From positions 1 to 64,000 of the forward strand of contig JAKOGH010000683.1 of NCBI GenBank assembly GCA_024811115.1: a stretch of 64,000 nucleotides of DNA, written 5' to 3'. The DNA is from Terana coerulea (Eukaryota; Basidiomycota; Agaricomycetes; Polyporales; Phanerochaetaceae). Below are positions 23,560 to 35,807 of the stretch, in pieces. The position numbers were made by a program, and so were the translations under genes. Each line of letters begins with the position of its first letter. The stretch's first letter is position 1. The notes under the pieces are model-generated. The model saw nothing but the letters and a program-made list of their open reading frames with translations. It did no database searches and was not told where the DNA came from.

Positions 23560-26011
23560 TTGACTCTCGCTATCCTTTGTCCTGGTCCTTCGACGCACAT
23601 CACAGGACGGGGTCATTACACTGGGTTTTGGGCGTTGGCGGCTGTGGTCAATTTCACAATTGACGATGCTTCAACCCTTATCGCGTACTCACCGGGCACC
23701 TCTTGGCGTGCTTCTACCGTAGCCTGCAAGACATGCCTGGCTCCGAGTACCGCGTTGGCGTACGCGACAACATGGCACGACGGTACACATATTCTCCCTA
23801 CTCTGGATGACGACGACTTCGGCACAAGCCCGACAACCAGTAGTGCTGCGCCCACGCAGCAAGCTACTCAGAAGGCCGCCAATGCTGACACCGACGCTAA
23901 AGACAAGGACGATGGAGGGGATGATGACGATGACCAGAAGGGAAAGGGGAAAGGGACGGACAGTGATGATGGCAAGGACGATGACGATGACAAGAAGGGC
24001 GGCGGGAAGCGTCGGCGAGGCCTTCGGGGTTCGGGAGCTCGCGGCGTTGGAGAGTTGTTGGGGCGGGAAGATACCGACGTCAATAACCCTTTCTTCACCC
24101 CCAAGCTGGACTCCGATGACAAAGGTTTTGTCGACACACCAGTGACGGCTCAATTCAACTTCACAGGTGCGTCATTCCCGCAAAGCTTCTCCCCGTCGTT
24201 CATCCTTTTTCCCGGCACGAGTCTCAATCCGCCGAGAAAGAGGGTGGACCATTGTGATTGGCATGCTCGTCGACAAAGTGAATGCTGACCGGATGTTCCT
24301 CGCATGCTATTTCTAGGTTCCGCCATCTATGTTTTCGCAATCCTCCCTCTATATGCTGCTCCGGCAAACACCACGCCAACATTCATGAATCTCACCTATA
24401 CGTTCGATTCACAGGCCGCTGGGACTTTCATCAATTCAGGGAACTCGTCTCTTTCCAATCCCTCGTTTTCGCCATCAATGCTCGTATTCCACAAGTCTGG
24501 TTTGCCAGACAGCCCGCACTCTCTCACGGTTAACGTCGGCCCGGATTCTGTCTTTTTGCTCGATTATATTGTCTACACTGCAGAGAGCGACTTCGAAAGC
24601 TCCGGTACTAGCTCGAGTACGGCCAGTGCACCAACGGCGAGCGCAACGCTGCCTGCCGGAGCCGCAAAGACTGCGCCAAGCCCAACTATCAGCCAGTGCG
24701 TAAATTCCGCCTATACTTCGGAAGCAGTAGATCTATTGGCTAACCAATCTTATCCCCCATTCGCTCTTACCCCTGTTCTGGCGCCGGCGCCCTTCTGCGT
24801 GCGACATTCACTTGACTTCAACCTGATTCGCTCCTTCATCTACTGGCGAACTCACCTGCGGCTTGTCTCCTCCCTCACCCCACCTCCCGCCGCATCGCTT
24901 TCGACGCTCACCTGCGTTGACACTCACTCACGACGGCTCACGACGGCCCAATCACATCTTCGACATCTTACATTACCTTCCGCTCCTTGCACACCATGTA
25001 CGCTGCCGTGCTACCCAGAACGACGGCTGCGACGTCCTCGGAGAACAAGAACCATAGCGTTGCTACATTTGCGGGGGCTATAGGGGCTCCCTCGGACTGC
25101 TCGCAGTCCTTGCACTCTCACTTGTGCTGTCGCTCTACCGCAGACGACTTCGCGCCAAGCGTCGAGACCGTGCGTACAGGGACGCTCGTCGAGACAACCA
25201 CTCGATATCGTCGTTCCACACCGATGCCTCTGAGGATGGGCCCCCTATGCAGGGGCCCGTTCCATTCGTCCCGCGGTACTTCCCGGGAACGGTCATCACT
25301 GCTGCTCCACCACCGTACTCACCGCGTACCGAACCATCCAACGAGCAGACGAGCGCACTGCTTGGCCCACCGGAGAGTACTATCCTGTGGTCGTCCCGAC
25401 GCACTGGGGGAGTCGTTGGGGATAGCGAGTCGTATGCAGAGAGGCCTCCGCCGACGCCGCCGAACGCCTCGCAGCTCAACCTCTACTTCGACGACGGCTA
25501 CTTCGCACCGCCGCCATCATTCCCCATGGCCATTGCTACCCCTGTGCCGGCCATCCTGGCAGGGCTGAGCAACGTGGCATCACCCGCGCCTGCGACGTCG
25601 GCTTCGCCGCAGCCGTCATCACGACCCACGACACCAAGCTCGCCAATTATCCCTCTTCTCCCGCCTCCACCATCCTCGCGACCGCCGTCGCTTATCACGC
25701 TCGCAAACGCTCAGACCCCCGGCGCGGGGTCTTCGAACGCCTCGCGGGTATCGCTCGCACCGGCTGTACAGCCTGTCGCATCCTCCCAAGCGTCGGTGCG
25801 GTCTCTGCGCACACCCGCTGCAGATGACCAGCCCCTGGGTACGGACGACACGCGCTCGATAGGACGCTCGTCGTCTGAATCAAATCGCGCAGGGCCCATT
25901 GCACCCGTGCTGATTCCCCATATACTTTCAATTGAAGGGTCTCATGGCGGTTCCGGCGTTCAGGGGCACGGCTATAGAAGCGAGGGAGAGGTGGAGTCGG
26001 TGCATCGGTGA
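23560..26011 (+). CDS. Single-pass membrane protein with paired jelly-roll-like ectodomain
   Basis: Exons about 23560-24166, 24317-24695 and 25019-26011. A hydrophobic stretch (VCLLTLAIL) precedes the first ectodomain half (VNFTIDDASTLIAYSPGTSW, WHDGTH). A long Asp/Lys/Gly-rich loop (about 23880-24060) follows, then VTAQFNFTGSAIYVFAIL and the second half ending TVNVGPDSVFLLDYIVYT. This double arrangement, followed by a Ser/Thr linker, one membrane segment (GSLGLLAVLALSLVLSLYRR) and a Pro-rich cytosolic tail, is a common uncharacterised basidiomycete surface-protein type. One base is missing in the G run at 25083-25086: FAGAIG in one frame must continue as GSLGLLAVL in another. The true start codon is uncertain; the left coordinate is a TTG, so an upstream exon or another indel is likely. 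The intron at 24696-25018 is long (323 nt). Confidence 0.65.
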
Positions 26012-27065
26012 GGCTTGGACATGACTTATTGTAATATGTATAATTGGTGAGCATTGTACCTTCTACACGACTCTTATGATCGATGCGCTCGTCGTCTTCC
26101 ACTGCATATACATTGTTTTACATTGTCTTTCTGGCCAGCACATTATACACTCGTGTTTGTGCTTGGCTGTGGTAGCCGGTCGAGCCGAGCACTGTGGGAG
26201 TTTCCTTCCCACAGGCTCTGGTACCTGAGCCCTTGGATTGGGTGTGGGATGATCCCAATCCTCACGCAGATTGGGAGCCAGTCCCACTCCACCCAGTGCG
26301 GGGTAGGGCTGTACGCGTCCACCACCACATCTTGTTCCGTGGCGTCCAAGTGACGTGCTCTCTCACGCGAGTCGGGCGGACCTCACTCACCTACCTTTTC
26401 TTGCAGGCGGTGTTGTACGAGCCGCCGGCGTGCGGGATGTAGTGTATGTCATAGACGTGAACACGAGCTATATGAAGCCTATAAGCACACACAGACATGG
26501 TTCACTTCTCATCAGCCCGTATCCGTGGGACCTGTGCCTTAAGGCTTCCAGCCCGACATGCATGGTAGGTACTTAGGCGGGCATGAAGTACTCTGAGACC
26601 CTGGGTATTGAACACAGTGGTGGTACGGTCCCGTCTAACTTTTCAGGGCTGCGTTGGGTCTTCCGCTGGCTTGGACACCGCTCGCCTTGTCAGTCACGGC
26701 GAACTTCTCCTTGAGCTGCCCGCAGGTGTGGCCTTATGTAACTCGCGTGAAGTCACCGGAATGACCAGTTTCTCGAAAGAATTCCTCAGACTTTAACAGT
26801 ACGGGGCGCATCCTGACTACTCACTGTGGCATTTTGCTACCCACCGTTTTCCACCAGTGGAAAGGGTGCAATGCTCAGGCAGCCCGTGAGCGTCTACCGC
26901 CTGGCGCCAGCGCGCTTTGACACATACTTAGGTTAGGATCATTTTCGGCATTTGCCGGAGAACGCTCACGTGATGAGCTTGGTTCACTTGGCCTGAATGG
27001 CGTCCGCGACGTCCTGCACGGCCTCCGTGGCCCTTTCCACTGCTTAACACGTTGTGCTCGCCGTT
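26012..27065. other. Intergenic region upstream of the INCENP-like gene
   Basis: Short frames only. The plus frame 26194-26442 has a coding-like Pro/Trp-rich stretch (PLDWVWDDPNPHADWEPVPL) but no splice partners that I can find. I leave it unannotated. Confidence 0.4.
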
Positions 27066-30000
27066 ATGAACGGTACTGGTCCAGGAGAAGTTGGCGTGCT
27101 GGCATGGTGCAACTCAATCCGTCTTGGCATGGCTAAGGACCCTGGCAGGCAATTCCTAGATGAGCAAATACAGACGCAGGGCTTTGACTTCCTCGACAGC
27201 TACCTCGACAACGTGTTTTCGCGCAAAGAAGAGGAGTGAGTTCGGCCCTGAGGTATCTATTACCTACATATACTGAAGAGTTTGTCATAGGCCAGTGTAT
27301 GCGCTACTCAAGACACCAGGGAAGAAGAAGGATGCTCTAAAGAGGACGAGGGCCGCTACAGCTACTACTGCGAAGCTGAAGGCGTTGAACAGTATTTAAC
27401 TTCGAGGTACGCATTGATTAACCGCAGATCTCGTGGTTTGACGCAACGTAAGCTCACTTTGCTGTATAGGACAGCGTCGCTTCTTCTAAGAGCCGAACTG
27501 AAGCTGTTCCAGAGAAACCAGAGCAGACCACCCCTGTTCTCGGGACAGAAGACTTGAAACACAATGGCAACGTCGAGGATTCTAACAAGAAAGCTCAGAA
27601 GGTCGTGATGGTCACAGACACGTCTGAAGGACATCGCATGGACGTGGACGACGTTGGTGAAACCGGCACCGCTACGAATGCCCCCATTTTACCTGCTCCC
27701 CACCTCACGCCTACTGCTGGACCCTCTCGTAATGCGGAACGTTCTTCACCTCCTGCTACGAACAAAGTCGCATCGCCTCCCGCACCTCATGCACCTTCAC
27801 CAGAACGCCAACCCACTCAATCTGATGTCATCGTTTCGGTACACCAAGCACAAGAAGTCGAAGAGCATATCACGTCTGCAACTGGTGCTACGGACGTTGC
27901 CCTTGTGCATACGGAGTCTGTTCAAGAACTGTCCGTGATTGCGGAAGCTGAGGAACCCAATGAGCTTATTCGTCTATCTCCTGTACGGCCTACCACAGTA
28001 GCCAACGCCAACGAAGAAGGGGAGGATGCCGAGGTACCTATCCGCGAAGTAGAGGTCGATCCGATGGAGCAAGACTTCACAGTACCGCTGCGAGACGAGC
28101 CCTCTTCTGGTACTCTGAAGCGCAAACCTAGCGTTTCTCAGTTCTCTGGTTTACCTGCCCCATCTCCTCTGCGTAAGTCTATGCGCATTTCCCACGAAAC
28201 AGAACCGTCTCTGGCGCGTACTCCAGGTGCCTACCTTGGCGCGGCTGGCAAGCGCACCTCGTGGCTCACCAAGGCAAAGGAGGCCAAAGCTCTCGAGATG
28301 ACTGGTCCGGGCAAGCGGCTTGGCTCTCGAGGTGATGCTGCACCTGGCCCTTCCGGCGCTGGAATACCGAGCTCAGCTACCGCTGATTTGAGCGGCGGGA
28401 AGACAGCCAAACCAAAGGACGGCGAGGCGCTTGGCCTCGGTATTACTATCCCAGTCACCGAAGCTACAGTGACACAGGAGAAGGTTGCGAAAGATGGTTT
28501 CTCGTCCGAGCCGGAAGCCCAGGTATCACACAAGGACAAGCGCAAAGATCAGTCGCTGGGTGACGCGCCTGAACGCAACCGTGCTCAAGACCAGACTAAA
28601 CCGTCTGCTGAGTCTCGAGCTGGGAAAGCATCGCCAGCTCAGCCTCCTCATTTGGCAGACGATATGGAGTTTACGGTGGCGCTCGCTGATCTAGAGTCAG
28701 AAGAGCATACTCTTCACCGTCTCAAACAGACTGTGGAGCATATGGGCGCCCGAACCGGGAAGAGCATGGGCAAATCTCTTGGTGGAAACGCTGCGGCTGA
28801 ACTGGCGCAGGCGAGAGCCGCAGCTGAGGCAAGAATACGCCAGAGGAACAAGGAAGAAGGGAATGAGACGGTAGACGATGACAGGGTCAACGCCGGAGAT
28901 GTCGAGATGACTACGGACGATGCCCTCGCAGAGTCCAATTCCACCAGGGCTTCTCCTGTACCGCCAGAGGAGGCCGACAGGCGGCTGAGCGTTTCGGACC
29001 TGGTCAGTACGTCAGAGCAAGCGCAGAGGCACGACGGTCAGAAGCCCAGCACTCAACTTGAGAGTATGAAGGCTCAGATCGCTGACCTGAGCTCTTCGAC
29101 GACCCCGCCGCACTCTCCGCCACGTTCGCTCGCCAAGGCGGCAGCCTCGAAACCCGCCCCCGTCTTTTCCAAACCACCTGCTGTCTTCGTTGCTCCAGTG
29201 CCTCAGAAGTCTCCGCCGCTCCCGTCTTCAAACCCAACCGCACCCTCGGCTGCACACGTACCCGGCGCCACCAAGGAACCGGCGTTTAAGCTGCCGAATC
29301 CTACGCCGTTTTCACTACCTGTGGCCACCACCCTCGGCATCTCAGCTGCTTTGCCTTCGTCTGCCAGCCAGAAGCAGGCAGTCTCCGCACAGTCAAGCGA
29401 GACGAGCTTATTCTCCGACGTCGTGTTCGACAAGGAAGACGCAGCGCCGGCGTGGATGACTGCCACCCAGGACACCGAGTTTGCCCTTCCTACGGCAGGA
29501 GGCTCTCAGGCAAAGGACCAGGACAGTGATATGGACGAGGATGATGACAGCTGGCACGTCGACGAGCAGTTCAAGAACAACCAGATGTGGACGCCCTTCG
29601 GCTTCGGGTCTGGCGACAAAGACGACACCTGGAGCACTCTGCCGAGTCGTAGCACCAGCCAGAAGGGCGGCGATACAGGGCCCGTCGCTATACCAGCTAC
29701 CGGAGAGCTTCGAGCAGGAGGTGCACAAGGTCGCGAACGACATGCTTAGTGGTGAAGCTGCCAAGGCCAAGGCGCCGGCTGCGGCGGACACCGCGAAGGG
29801 AACATCAGATCTTGACTCGGACTTTGACAAGGCGCAGGGCGAGATCGATGAAGGTGAAATTCAGATGGACGACATGGAGATTGACGACGACAATCTCGGA
29901 GTGGATACCGAGCTTGAGGATATCATAGCAGCTGGCCACTCCACCATCAGTTTGGTTAAGGTCCGCAGAATCCCTCTCTGGCTCTGTGCAGCTGTGTGCT

Positions 30001-31233
30001 GAATTGTGTGATTGTTTTATGGTAGCCATCGGTACCTCGGTCTGATAGCCAACAGTCCATGGTTTCAGCCTCTACATCGTCTTCACAGTCGCAGCTTGGA
30101 TTATTTGGCCAAGCAAGCCGCATGATGAACAGCGTTTTCGGGAAACAGGGCAAGGGTAGACCTGAGCAAGTCAAAAGCATTGCTAGGGCCGCCTCGGTTG
30201 CAAAGAAGGTTGGTTCATTCCTGTCGTGGTCTACAACGTGCTAAAGATTGATTTTGCAGCAACAAGAGGAAGCCGACAAGAAAACAGCGAGATTGCGTGA
30301 CATGGAGCAACGTCGCCAGCAAGCACAACAGCGCAAGGCAGAGGAGGAGAAGGCTCGTGCCGAAGAGGAAGAGAGGAAGATCAAGGAGGAGGCCGAGAAG
30401 CGCAAACGTGAAAGAGAGGAGCACACCGACAAGCGCCCGCTCAAGGCCACGAAAGCAGTATGTTTTCATTTGTTTCAGTTGCCGTTTGATACTAATGTCC
30501 TCAGGCTGAGGACGATACCACAAAGAAGCTTAAGGCTGCACCGACCGCGAAGCCAGCTGCCACCAAGCCACCGTCGAAGGACGCACAACCCTCTCGGAGC
30601 ATCAAACAACCCTCTGCGCCGACGAATGCCCCGCCGACTACCGCCAAGACTGCAGGACCGTTAAAATCTGCTCTGTCGAAGCAGCCGTCTACAGCGTCGC
30701 TCGCGACAGCGGCATCAAGCTCGTCCATTCCCAAGCCTGCGCCTGCCGAAAACAAGACGACCAAGATTGCGGCCTCGTCCTCGAACCCCAAGGTTGGCAG
30801 CATGAAAGGGAAGGCGAAAGCTCAAGACAGCGACGAGCCGTTGCCCTCACAGCTGGTCAAGAGTAAGATGGCCGACCGTGCGCAGGCTCAGATGCAGGCC
30901 CAGACGCCGAAGCAGCCGACGGTGACGAGCGAAAGCATCGAGCTCCCCGACATCAACAGCGAATACTCCGACTCTGACGACGAAGACCGCCCGAGGACGT
31001 TCGACCCGCCGGAGTGGGCGCAGTCCCCAGAACTGCGACAGCAGCTCGAGGACCAGAGCAAGATGAACCCGGACGACATCTTTGGGCCCGTCCAGCCGTT
31101 GCGGATGGAGGAGATCTTCAGGACACGGCAGAGTCGGTTCAGGGCGCGGACCAGTTCGGCGAACTGGGCTGGTACCGACGAGCTCACTGCTGAAGAGGAG
31201 CGCCAGTATGCGCGGAGGATGGGTTACAAGTGA
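27066..31233 (+). CDS. SLI15: INCENP/Sli15 inner centromere protein of the chromosomal passenger complex
   Basis: Exons: 27066-27235, 27291-27391, a main exon 27470-29960, then 30026-30208, 30260-30457 and 30505-31233 (about 1290 residues). The N-terminus FLDSYLDNVFSRKEEE-PVYALLKTPGKKK matches the INCENP N-terminal region that binds Survivin/Borealin. A long disordered middle and a Lys/Glu/Arg-rich helical segment (ADKKTARLRDMEQRRQQAQQ onward) lead to the C-terminal IN-box: ELPDINSEYSDSDDE, PPEWAQSPELRQQL, NPDDIFGPVQPLRMEEIF and SRFRARTSSANWAGTDEL. The IN-box binds and activates Aurora/Ipl1. Two problems remain. One extra base in GGGCCC at 29678-29683 splits the main exon frame (TGP should continue SLYQLPESF). 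The exon 2-3 junction fits phase through a 20-nt microexon (27428-27447), but that carries an in-frame TGA. Confidence 0.85.
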
Positions 31234-31578
31234 TCGCTTCGTTGGTCTACGGGCTTTTAGTCTCGCGCTGTGTGATATGAACTTTCTCTTATGTAGACTT
31301 GTAGCAAAGCTGTATCGATAGTTCCCTTGGCTATGCGTCGATCTTGGTGAATTGTATGCTCTAAGTTCACGCGTGCAGCGGCAATACTAGTACTTGGAGC
31401 AAGCGGCCGTGGGGCCTGGTAAGCAGAACTTCGAGTCAGGCTATTGTCCATCAAAGAATATCGTCAGTCAATCCGGAAAGCACAAGCCTAACAACGTCCA
31501 GGTGAAGTTAATGAACTATCTCATCATTGCAAAAATTACGACGTGTATAACAGCCCCAAGCTCGACTGCAGCATAACT
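31234..31578. other. Convergent 3' region between INCENP and CE15 genes
   Basis: Short stretch holding the 3' ends of two converging genes. No further feature was seen. Confidence 0.4.
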
Positions 31579-33281
31579 TTATAGGCACTGAGAGTAGTAA
31601 GCTGCATCGATAGATGAGCTGCATGTCATGGCTGAGCTGGAACAGTCGAGCGACTCACCATTTGAAACAGTGCAAGTGAAGGGTGAAGCACAGGTGGTAG
31701 GTCCCGTCCAGCCGATGCCACCGCACTGGGCCCAGTGAGCAGCGGTACCCGCAGATGCGGGAGTCGAGGGCGTGGAGGCTGGAGTGGAGACAGGGGTCGA
31801 AGCAGGGGTCGAGACGGGGGTAGAGGCAGGGGTTGAAACGGGTGTCGAGGCGGGTGCGGTGCCTGACGGGGCGCTTCCAGACGACTATCCCGATGTCATA
31901 TTAGCATTATTGAGACGAGCGCAGAGAGAAGATGAACTCACGGCGAGAGTGGGCGTGTCCCAGGTCGTCCAGTTGCTAGCAACCCAAGGCGTACCGTTGA
32001 ACACGTTGTTGGTCGTGAAGATGTTCGTGTTGACGTTGGACTGATCGAGCAAGAACCGGTCGAAGAAGGCGAAGAGCTGGCTGTTTTGCGAGGAGGGGAA
32101 GGAGCAGTGGGCGTGGCCTCCAGCCTGCACAAAACCGTGCTTATCGGGCACACCTAGAGCCTGCCAGATGGTGTGGGCGGCGGTCATGCAGCCGAAGCCG
32201 CTGAGCGGACTCAGCCACTCGTAGTCGGTGTTCTCGAAGGAGATCATGGGGCGGGGGGCGATGAGGCCGGCAAGCATGTGGTGGTCGTACGGGAGGACCT
32301 GGAGCTTGGTTACGTAATTGTTGAAGTTCGAGGAGAACCAGACGTTCTCCGTCACGATTTCCTTCGCCTCCTGCACGACGTCGCCGCTGTCCTGTTCGTA
32401 CTTGGACAACCTCCAGCAGGTGTCACCGCCGGAACCGGACTCTTGTGGAATGGTGAGGGCGATGCGCGGCTCGAAGGCACCGGCCATGAGGGCACCCTTG
32501 CCGTCGCGAGAGCAACCTGTGACGGCAATACGGTTGAGGTTGATGTTGGCTGTCGGGGTGGTCTCGAGTCCATCGATGATGCGGCTCACACCCCAGGCCC
32601 ATGCGGTCATGGCACTCGCGCTGTGACTACTTCCGTAAAGGTTGTAGAAGAGGCCCTTTCCTCGGCTGGTGGTGTCGGTCTGCTGAGCCATATTGCTGTT
32701 CTGGTAGATCAGAGTGGCAATCTGCAAACCGTTATCAGTGTGGTGTCAGAAAGGCACAAACGCGCGAATTTATCGACTTACCCTGCGGGAACTGGGATAC
32801 TGAGTGACTCGTAGACAATCAGGAGAGGCCATCCAGTAGCGGGCGGCGTCCCGCTTGGGAAGGTGATCATAGACGAGAAAGAAATAGGCGTGCCGCCATT
32901 ACCCGCCGTAACCGCAAGCGTTCCCGTGGTACCACTCTTGGAGAAGGTTGCCGACACCTGCGAAGGCTTCGGCGGCAAAGTTCCAGCCTCGTAGCCTTGG
33001 ATCAAGGCCGCAATTTGCTGCTGACGGCAGGCCCAGTCGTCAGTTGTGGCTACTGCAGAGCCGTCGTTGAAGACGAAGGGGTTGGGCAACTTGTTGTTGC
33101 TGAAGGAAGGGATAGTCGACGCAACGGAGCAGCTGGCAGCTTGACGTGCAGACACTGCAGAAGGAACGTAAGTCAAGCTGAGGCCATTGTGGACAAACAA
33201 AGGCTTACAAGTGCCATTACCAGCGGAAATTGCGAGTGCTGGGACCGCGAGCAGAATGAAGGCAACCAGTCGACTGAACAT
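31579..33281 (-). CDS. CE15 4-O-methyl-glucuronoyl methylesterase with C-terminal CBM1
   Basis: Minus-strand exons: 33209-33281, 32782-33154, 31942-32721, 31659-31884 and 31579-31601. A signal peptide ([17 protein letters not shown]) is followed by the CE15 alpha/beta-hydrolase. The nucleophile motif is [10 protein letters not shown] (Ser near residue 220), the acidic residue lies in PQESGSGGD (Glu near 243) and the His in GGHAHC (near 354). A Thr/Pro/Ser linker of repeated TPVSTPAS units leads to a family 1 cellulose-binding module ([16 protein letters not shown] ... YYSQCL), whose last residues come from a 23-nt exon. By family, it is secreted and cleaves the ester between lignin alcohols and glucuronic acid on xylan. 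Exon 2 ends in the wrong phase by one base. Adding a G to the GGG at the donor (plus-strand 32781-32783) gives 491 residues. It lies in tandem with the next CE15 gene, sharing intron 1 position and 780-nt exon 3 length. Confidence 0.9.
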
Positions 33282-34487
33282 GGTGAGTGATTTGAGCTCT
33301 GCTACGAGAGACTCGCCGTAAATAGTTCCAAGGGAAACATTTTATATATGTGCGCCGTATTAATGATTTGGATATGCTCCTTCCTCGTGGAGGAGAATCT
33401 ACGCAAGTAGAGCACTTGGAATTTGTCCTGATGACTAGATCAACATAATTCAAATGGATAAATGGAAGCACTGGTCGATGCCAATGACCAACGGACAGAA
33501 CTTGACATGTGCACGTTTGGGAGCACTACGCCGCGTGCTGCCATATTCAACAATTCAAGTGACTTGTGTCGAGGACGGGGATCAATCGACGGGCGCAGTA
33601 TAGACGATTACAACGGCGAGACCTACCACCTGTTGAGCGAAGCAAGTCCCGGGCTCAGGTACAACTGCTGCAAGCACCTGAACCTTCTCTGAGCATTTCT
33701 CCGACATACGTATGCCGGTCCCGTGGCGGCCCGCACATGTTCATTCGGGAGAACTGGGTGCAGTAGAACGAGAAGCACGCCGAAATCAACGTCAAATTCA
33801 GAGACACGTGAACAAGATGCAGTACCCACATATTGATCCGCGCCGATGGGTGCCTCGATCCCCAACGAGTTGCTGCGCGCCTCTGTTGTAAGTGCATCTT
33901 CGCCCAAGTTGAATGGCCAGCACAAACTCAATACAGAGTTGCGCGAAAATAAGGAGGATCTTCGCAGACTTCAATATGATGCCAAGCTAATAAGGCTATT
34001 CTGTATCCCAGCGTTCGGCGGGCCGGTAGGAGCAAAATAATTGAATCTGTTTCGTATTGATGTTAAGAGACAGTTCAATAAGATGTGAAAAATTGCACCT
34101 ATGGGGAATAGGATCGTCAGCTCCAAATTTTCCCAATCCGACATGCTACAGAGAGGTAAGGACGCGCACATTTGCGGAAGGACATTATGCCCTTAGCTTC
34201 TGAGGAGCTATCTGTCGCAGACTTTCATCGTCGTGCTAGACGGTACGCAGAGTTGAGTCGTCGTCGTCGTAGTGAGTCAAGTTTAAGACCCATTCCGTCA
34301 GAGCGCCGATCGGAGAAGGAGTTTGCCGAGCGCCACAAAGTTGTGTGCTGTAAAGGGAAGTCGATTCTCACGGGCTTGGATTGGCTCTCAACAGCCCAGA
34401 AAGCCTGTGGGCTTTTTATGATACGCTTCAATTAGAACGAGAAAAGAGAGCAATGATGTACATTTCAGATATAAAACAAAACCGCAG
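33282..34487. other. Spacer between the two CE15 genes
   Basis: About 1.2 kb acting as promoter of the CBM1-bearing esterase and terminator of the other. Frames are short and unconvincing. No repeat was recognised. Confidence 0.4.
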
Positions 34488-35807
34488 CTACAGCAAGCGT
34501 GGAGTCGTCCAGTTGATCCAATCCGACGAGACCCACTCTGTACCATTGAACACACCGTTCGTCGTGAAGAGGGTGGTGTTCGCGGGCTCGTCAAGAAGGA
34601 ACTTGTTGAAGAAGGCAAAGAGACCATCGTTGAGGTCAGTTGGGAAATCGCAGTGCGCGTGGCCCCCGACCTGCACGAAGCCGTGCCTGTCCGAGACACC
34701 CAACGCCTCAAAAACGGTGTGCGCCGCCGTCATGCAGCCGAAGCCGCTGAGCGGGCTGAGCCACTCAAAGTCCGTGTTCTCGTACGAGATGAGCGGGCGC
34801 GGCGCGACCATGCCCGCGAGCATGTGGTGGTCGTACGGCAGCACGCTGATCTCGTCCACGAAGTTGGCAAAGTTGTTCGAGAACCAGACGTTCTCCATCA
34901 CGATCTCCGTCGCCTGCTGCACGACGTCGCCGCTGTCCTGCTCGAACTTGGACAGCCGCCAGCACGTGTCGCCGCCGGAGCCGGACTCCTGCGGGATGGT
35001 GAGGGCGATGCGGGGCTCGAAGGCGCCCGCCATGAGCGCGCCCTTGCCGTTGCGGGAGCAGCCCGTCACAGCGATCTTCTGGGTGTTGATTTTCGCGGCG
35101 GGTGTCGTCTCCAGGGAGTCGATGATGCGGCTGAGACCCCAGACCCAGGCGGTCATTGAGCTGGCGGTCGCATTGGCTCCGTAGAGATCGAAGAAAAGAC
35201 CTTGCCCTCTGCTGGTCGCGTCGTTTTGAACGCCGATGGCGCTGTTGTCGTAAGACAAGACAGCAACCTGCATTGCCATCAGTAGCTGAAATGATGCAAA
35301 GCACAAACTCCACTTACCCCCCGGCGGGACGGGGATACTCGGTCCGCCGTACGCGATGAGCAAGGGGAAGCCAGCTCTTGGCGCGGTGGTGTTGGGGAAG
35401 GTAATGGGGGAGGAAAAGGAGATGAGATTCTTGCCAGACCCGGTCGTGACGGTCAGATTGCCTGTGAGTCCGTTTTTGGTGAATGTTGAGGAAACATGAG
35501 GGGGCTTGGGAGGCAGACTGCCGGCCTCGTAGCCTTGGATCAGCGAGCTGATCTGTTCGCGGCGGCACGCCCAGTCCTCCTTAGTGCGGACTCGACTACC
35601 GTCGTTGAACAGGAATGGATCGGGGAGCTTGGCGTCGTTAAACTTCGGAAGTGACGAAGCGGTAGGGCAGCCGAGGGCCCGAGCTGCATGACGCGTCAAC
35701 TACATTCCACTAGCTGAACTAAGTAGTCACATACCTTCTCCGCTAAATTGGGGAAGTGCCAGGGCAGGAGCTGCCAAGAGCAAGAGCGACGCCAGGCGCA
35801 GAGCCAT
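34488..35807 (-). CDS. CE15 4-O-methyl-glucuronoyl methylesterase without CBM
   Basis: Minus-strand exons: 35735-35807, 35318-35683 and 34488-35267. A signal peptide ([17 protein letters not shown]) precedes the catalytic domain with [10 protein letters not shown] (nucleophile), PQESGSGGD and GGHAHC, the same triad motifs as the neighbouring paralogue. The protein stops at TTPRLL with no linker or CBM1. Exon 1 (73 nt) and exon 3 (780 nt) equal those of the paralogue. Exon 2 is 366 nt and leaves phase 1 where phase 0 is required. Removing one G from the six-G run at the donor (plus-strand 35317-35322) gives 405 residues. It is secreted, with the same expected reaction on lignin-carbohydrate esters. 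Long plus-strand frames over both genes are shadows. Confidence 0.88.

Noticed and set aside
33155..33208. Continuous reading frame through the 54-nt segment in CE15 A
   Set aside because: The segment is in frame but has perfect GT-AG borders at exactly the position of intron 1 in the paralogue (after 73 coding bases), so it is treated as an intron.
34381..35184. 267-residue plus-strand frame over the second CE15 gene
   Set aside because: It is antisense to the conserved catalytic exon, like the similar frame at 32173-32814 over the first CE15 gene. Both mirror the same protein and have no independent support.
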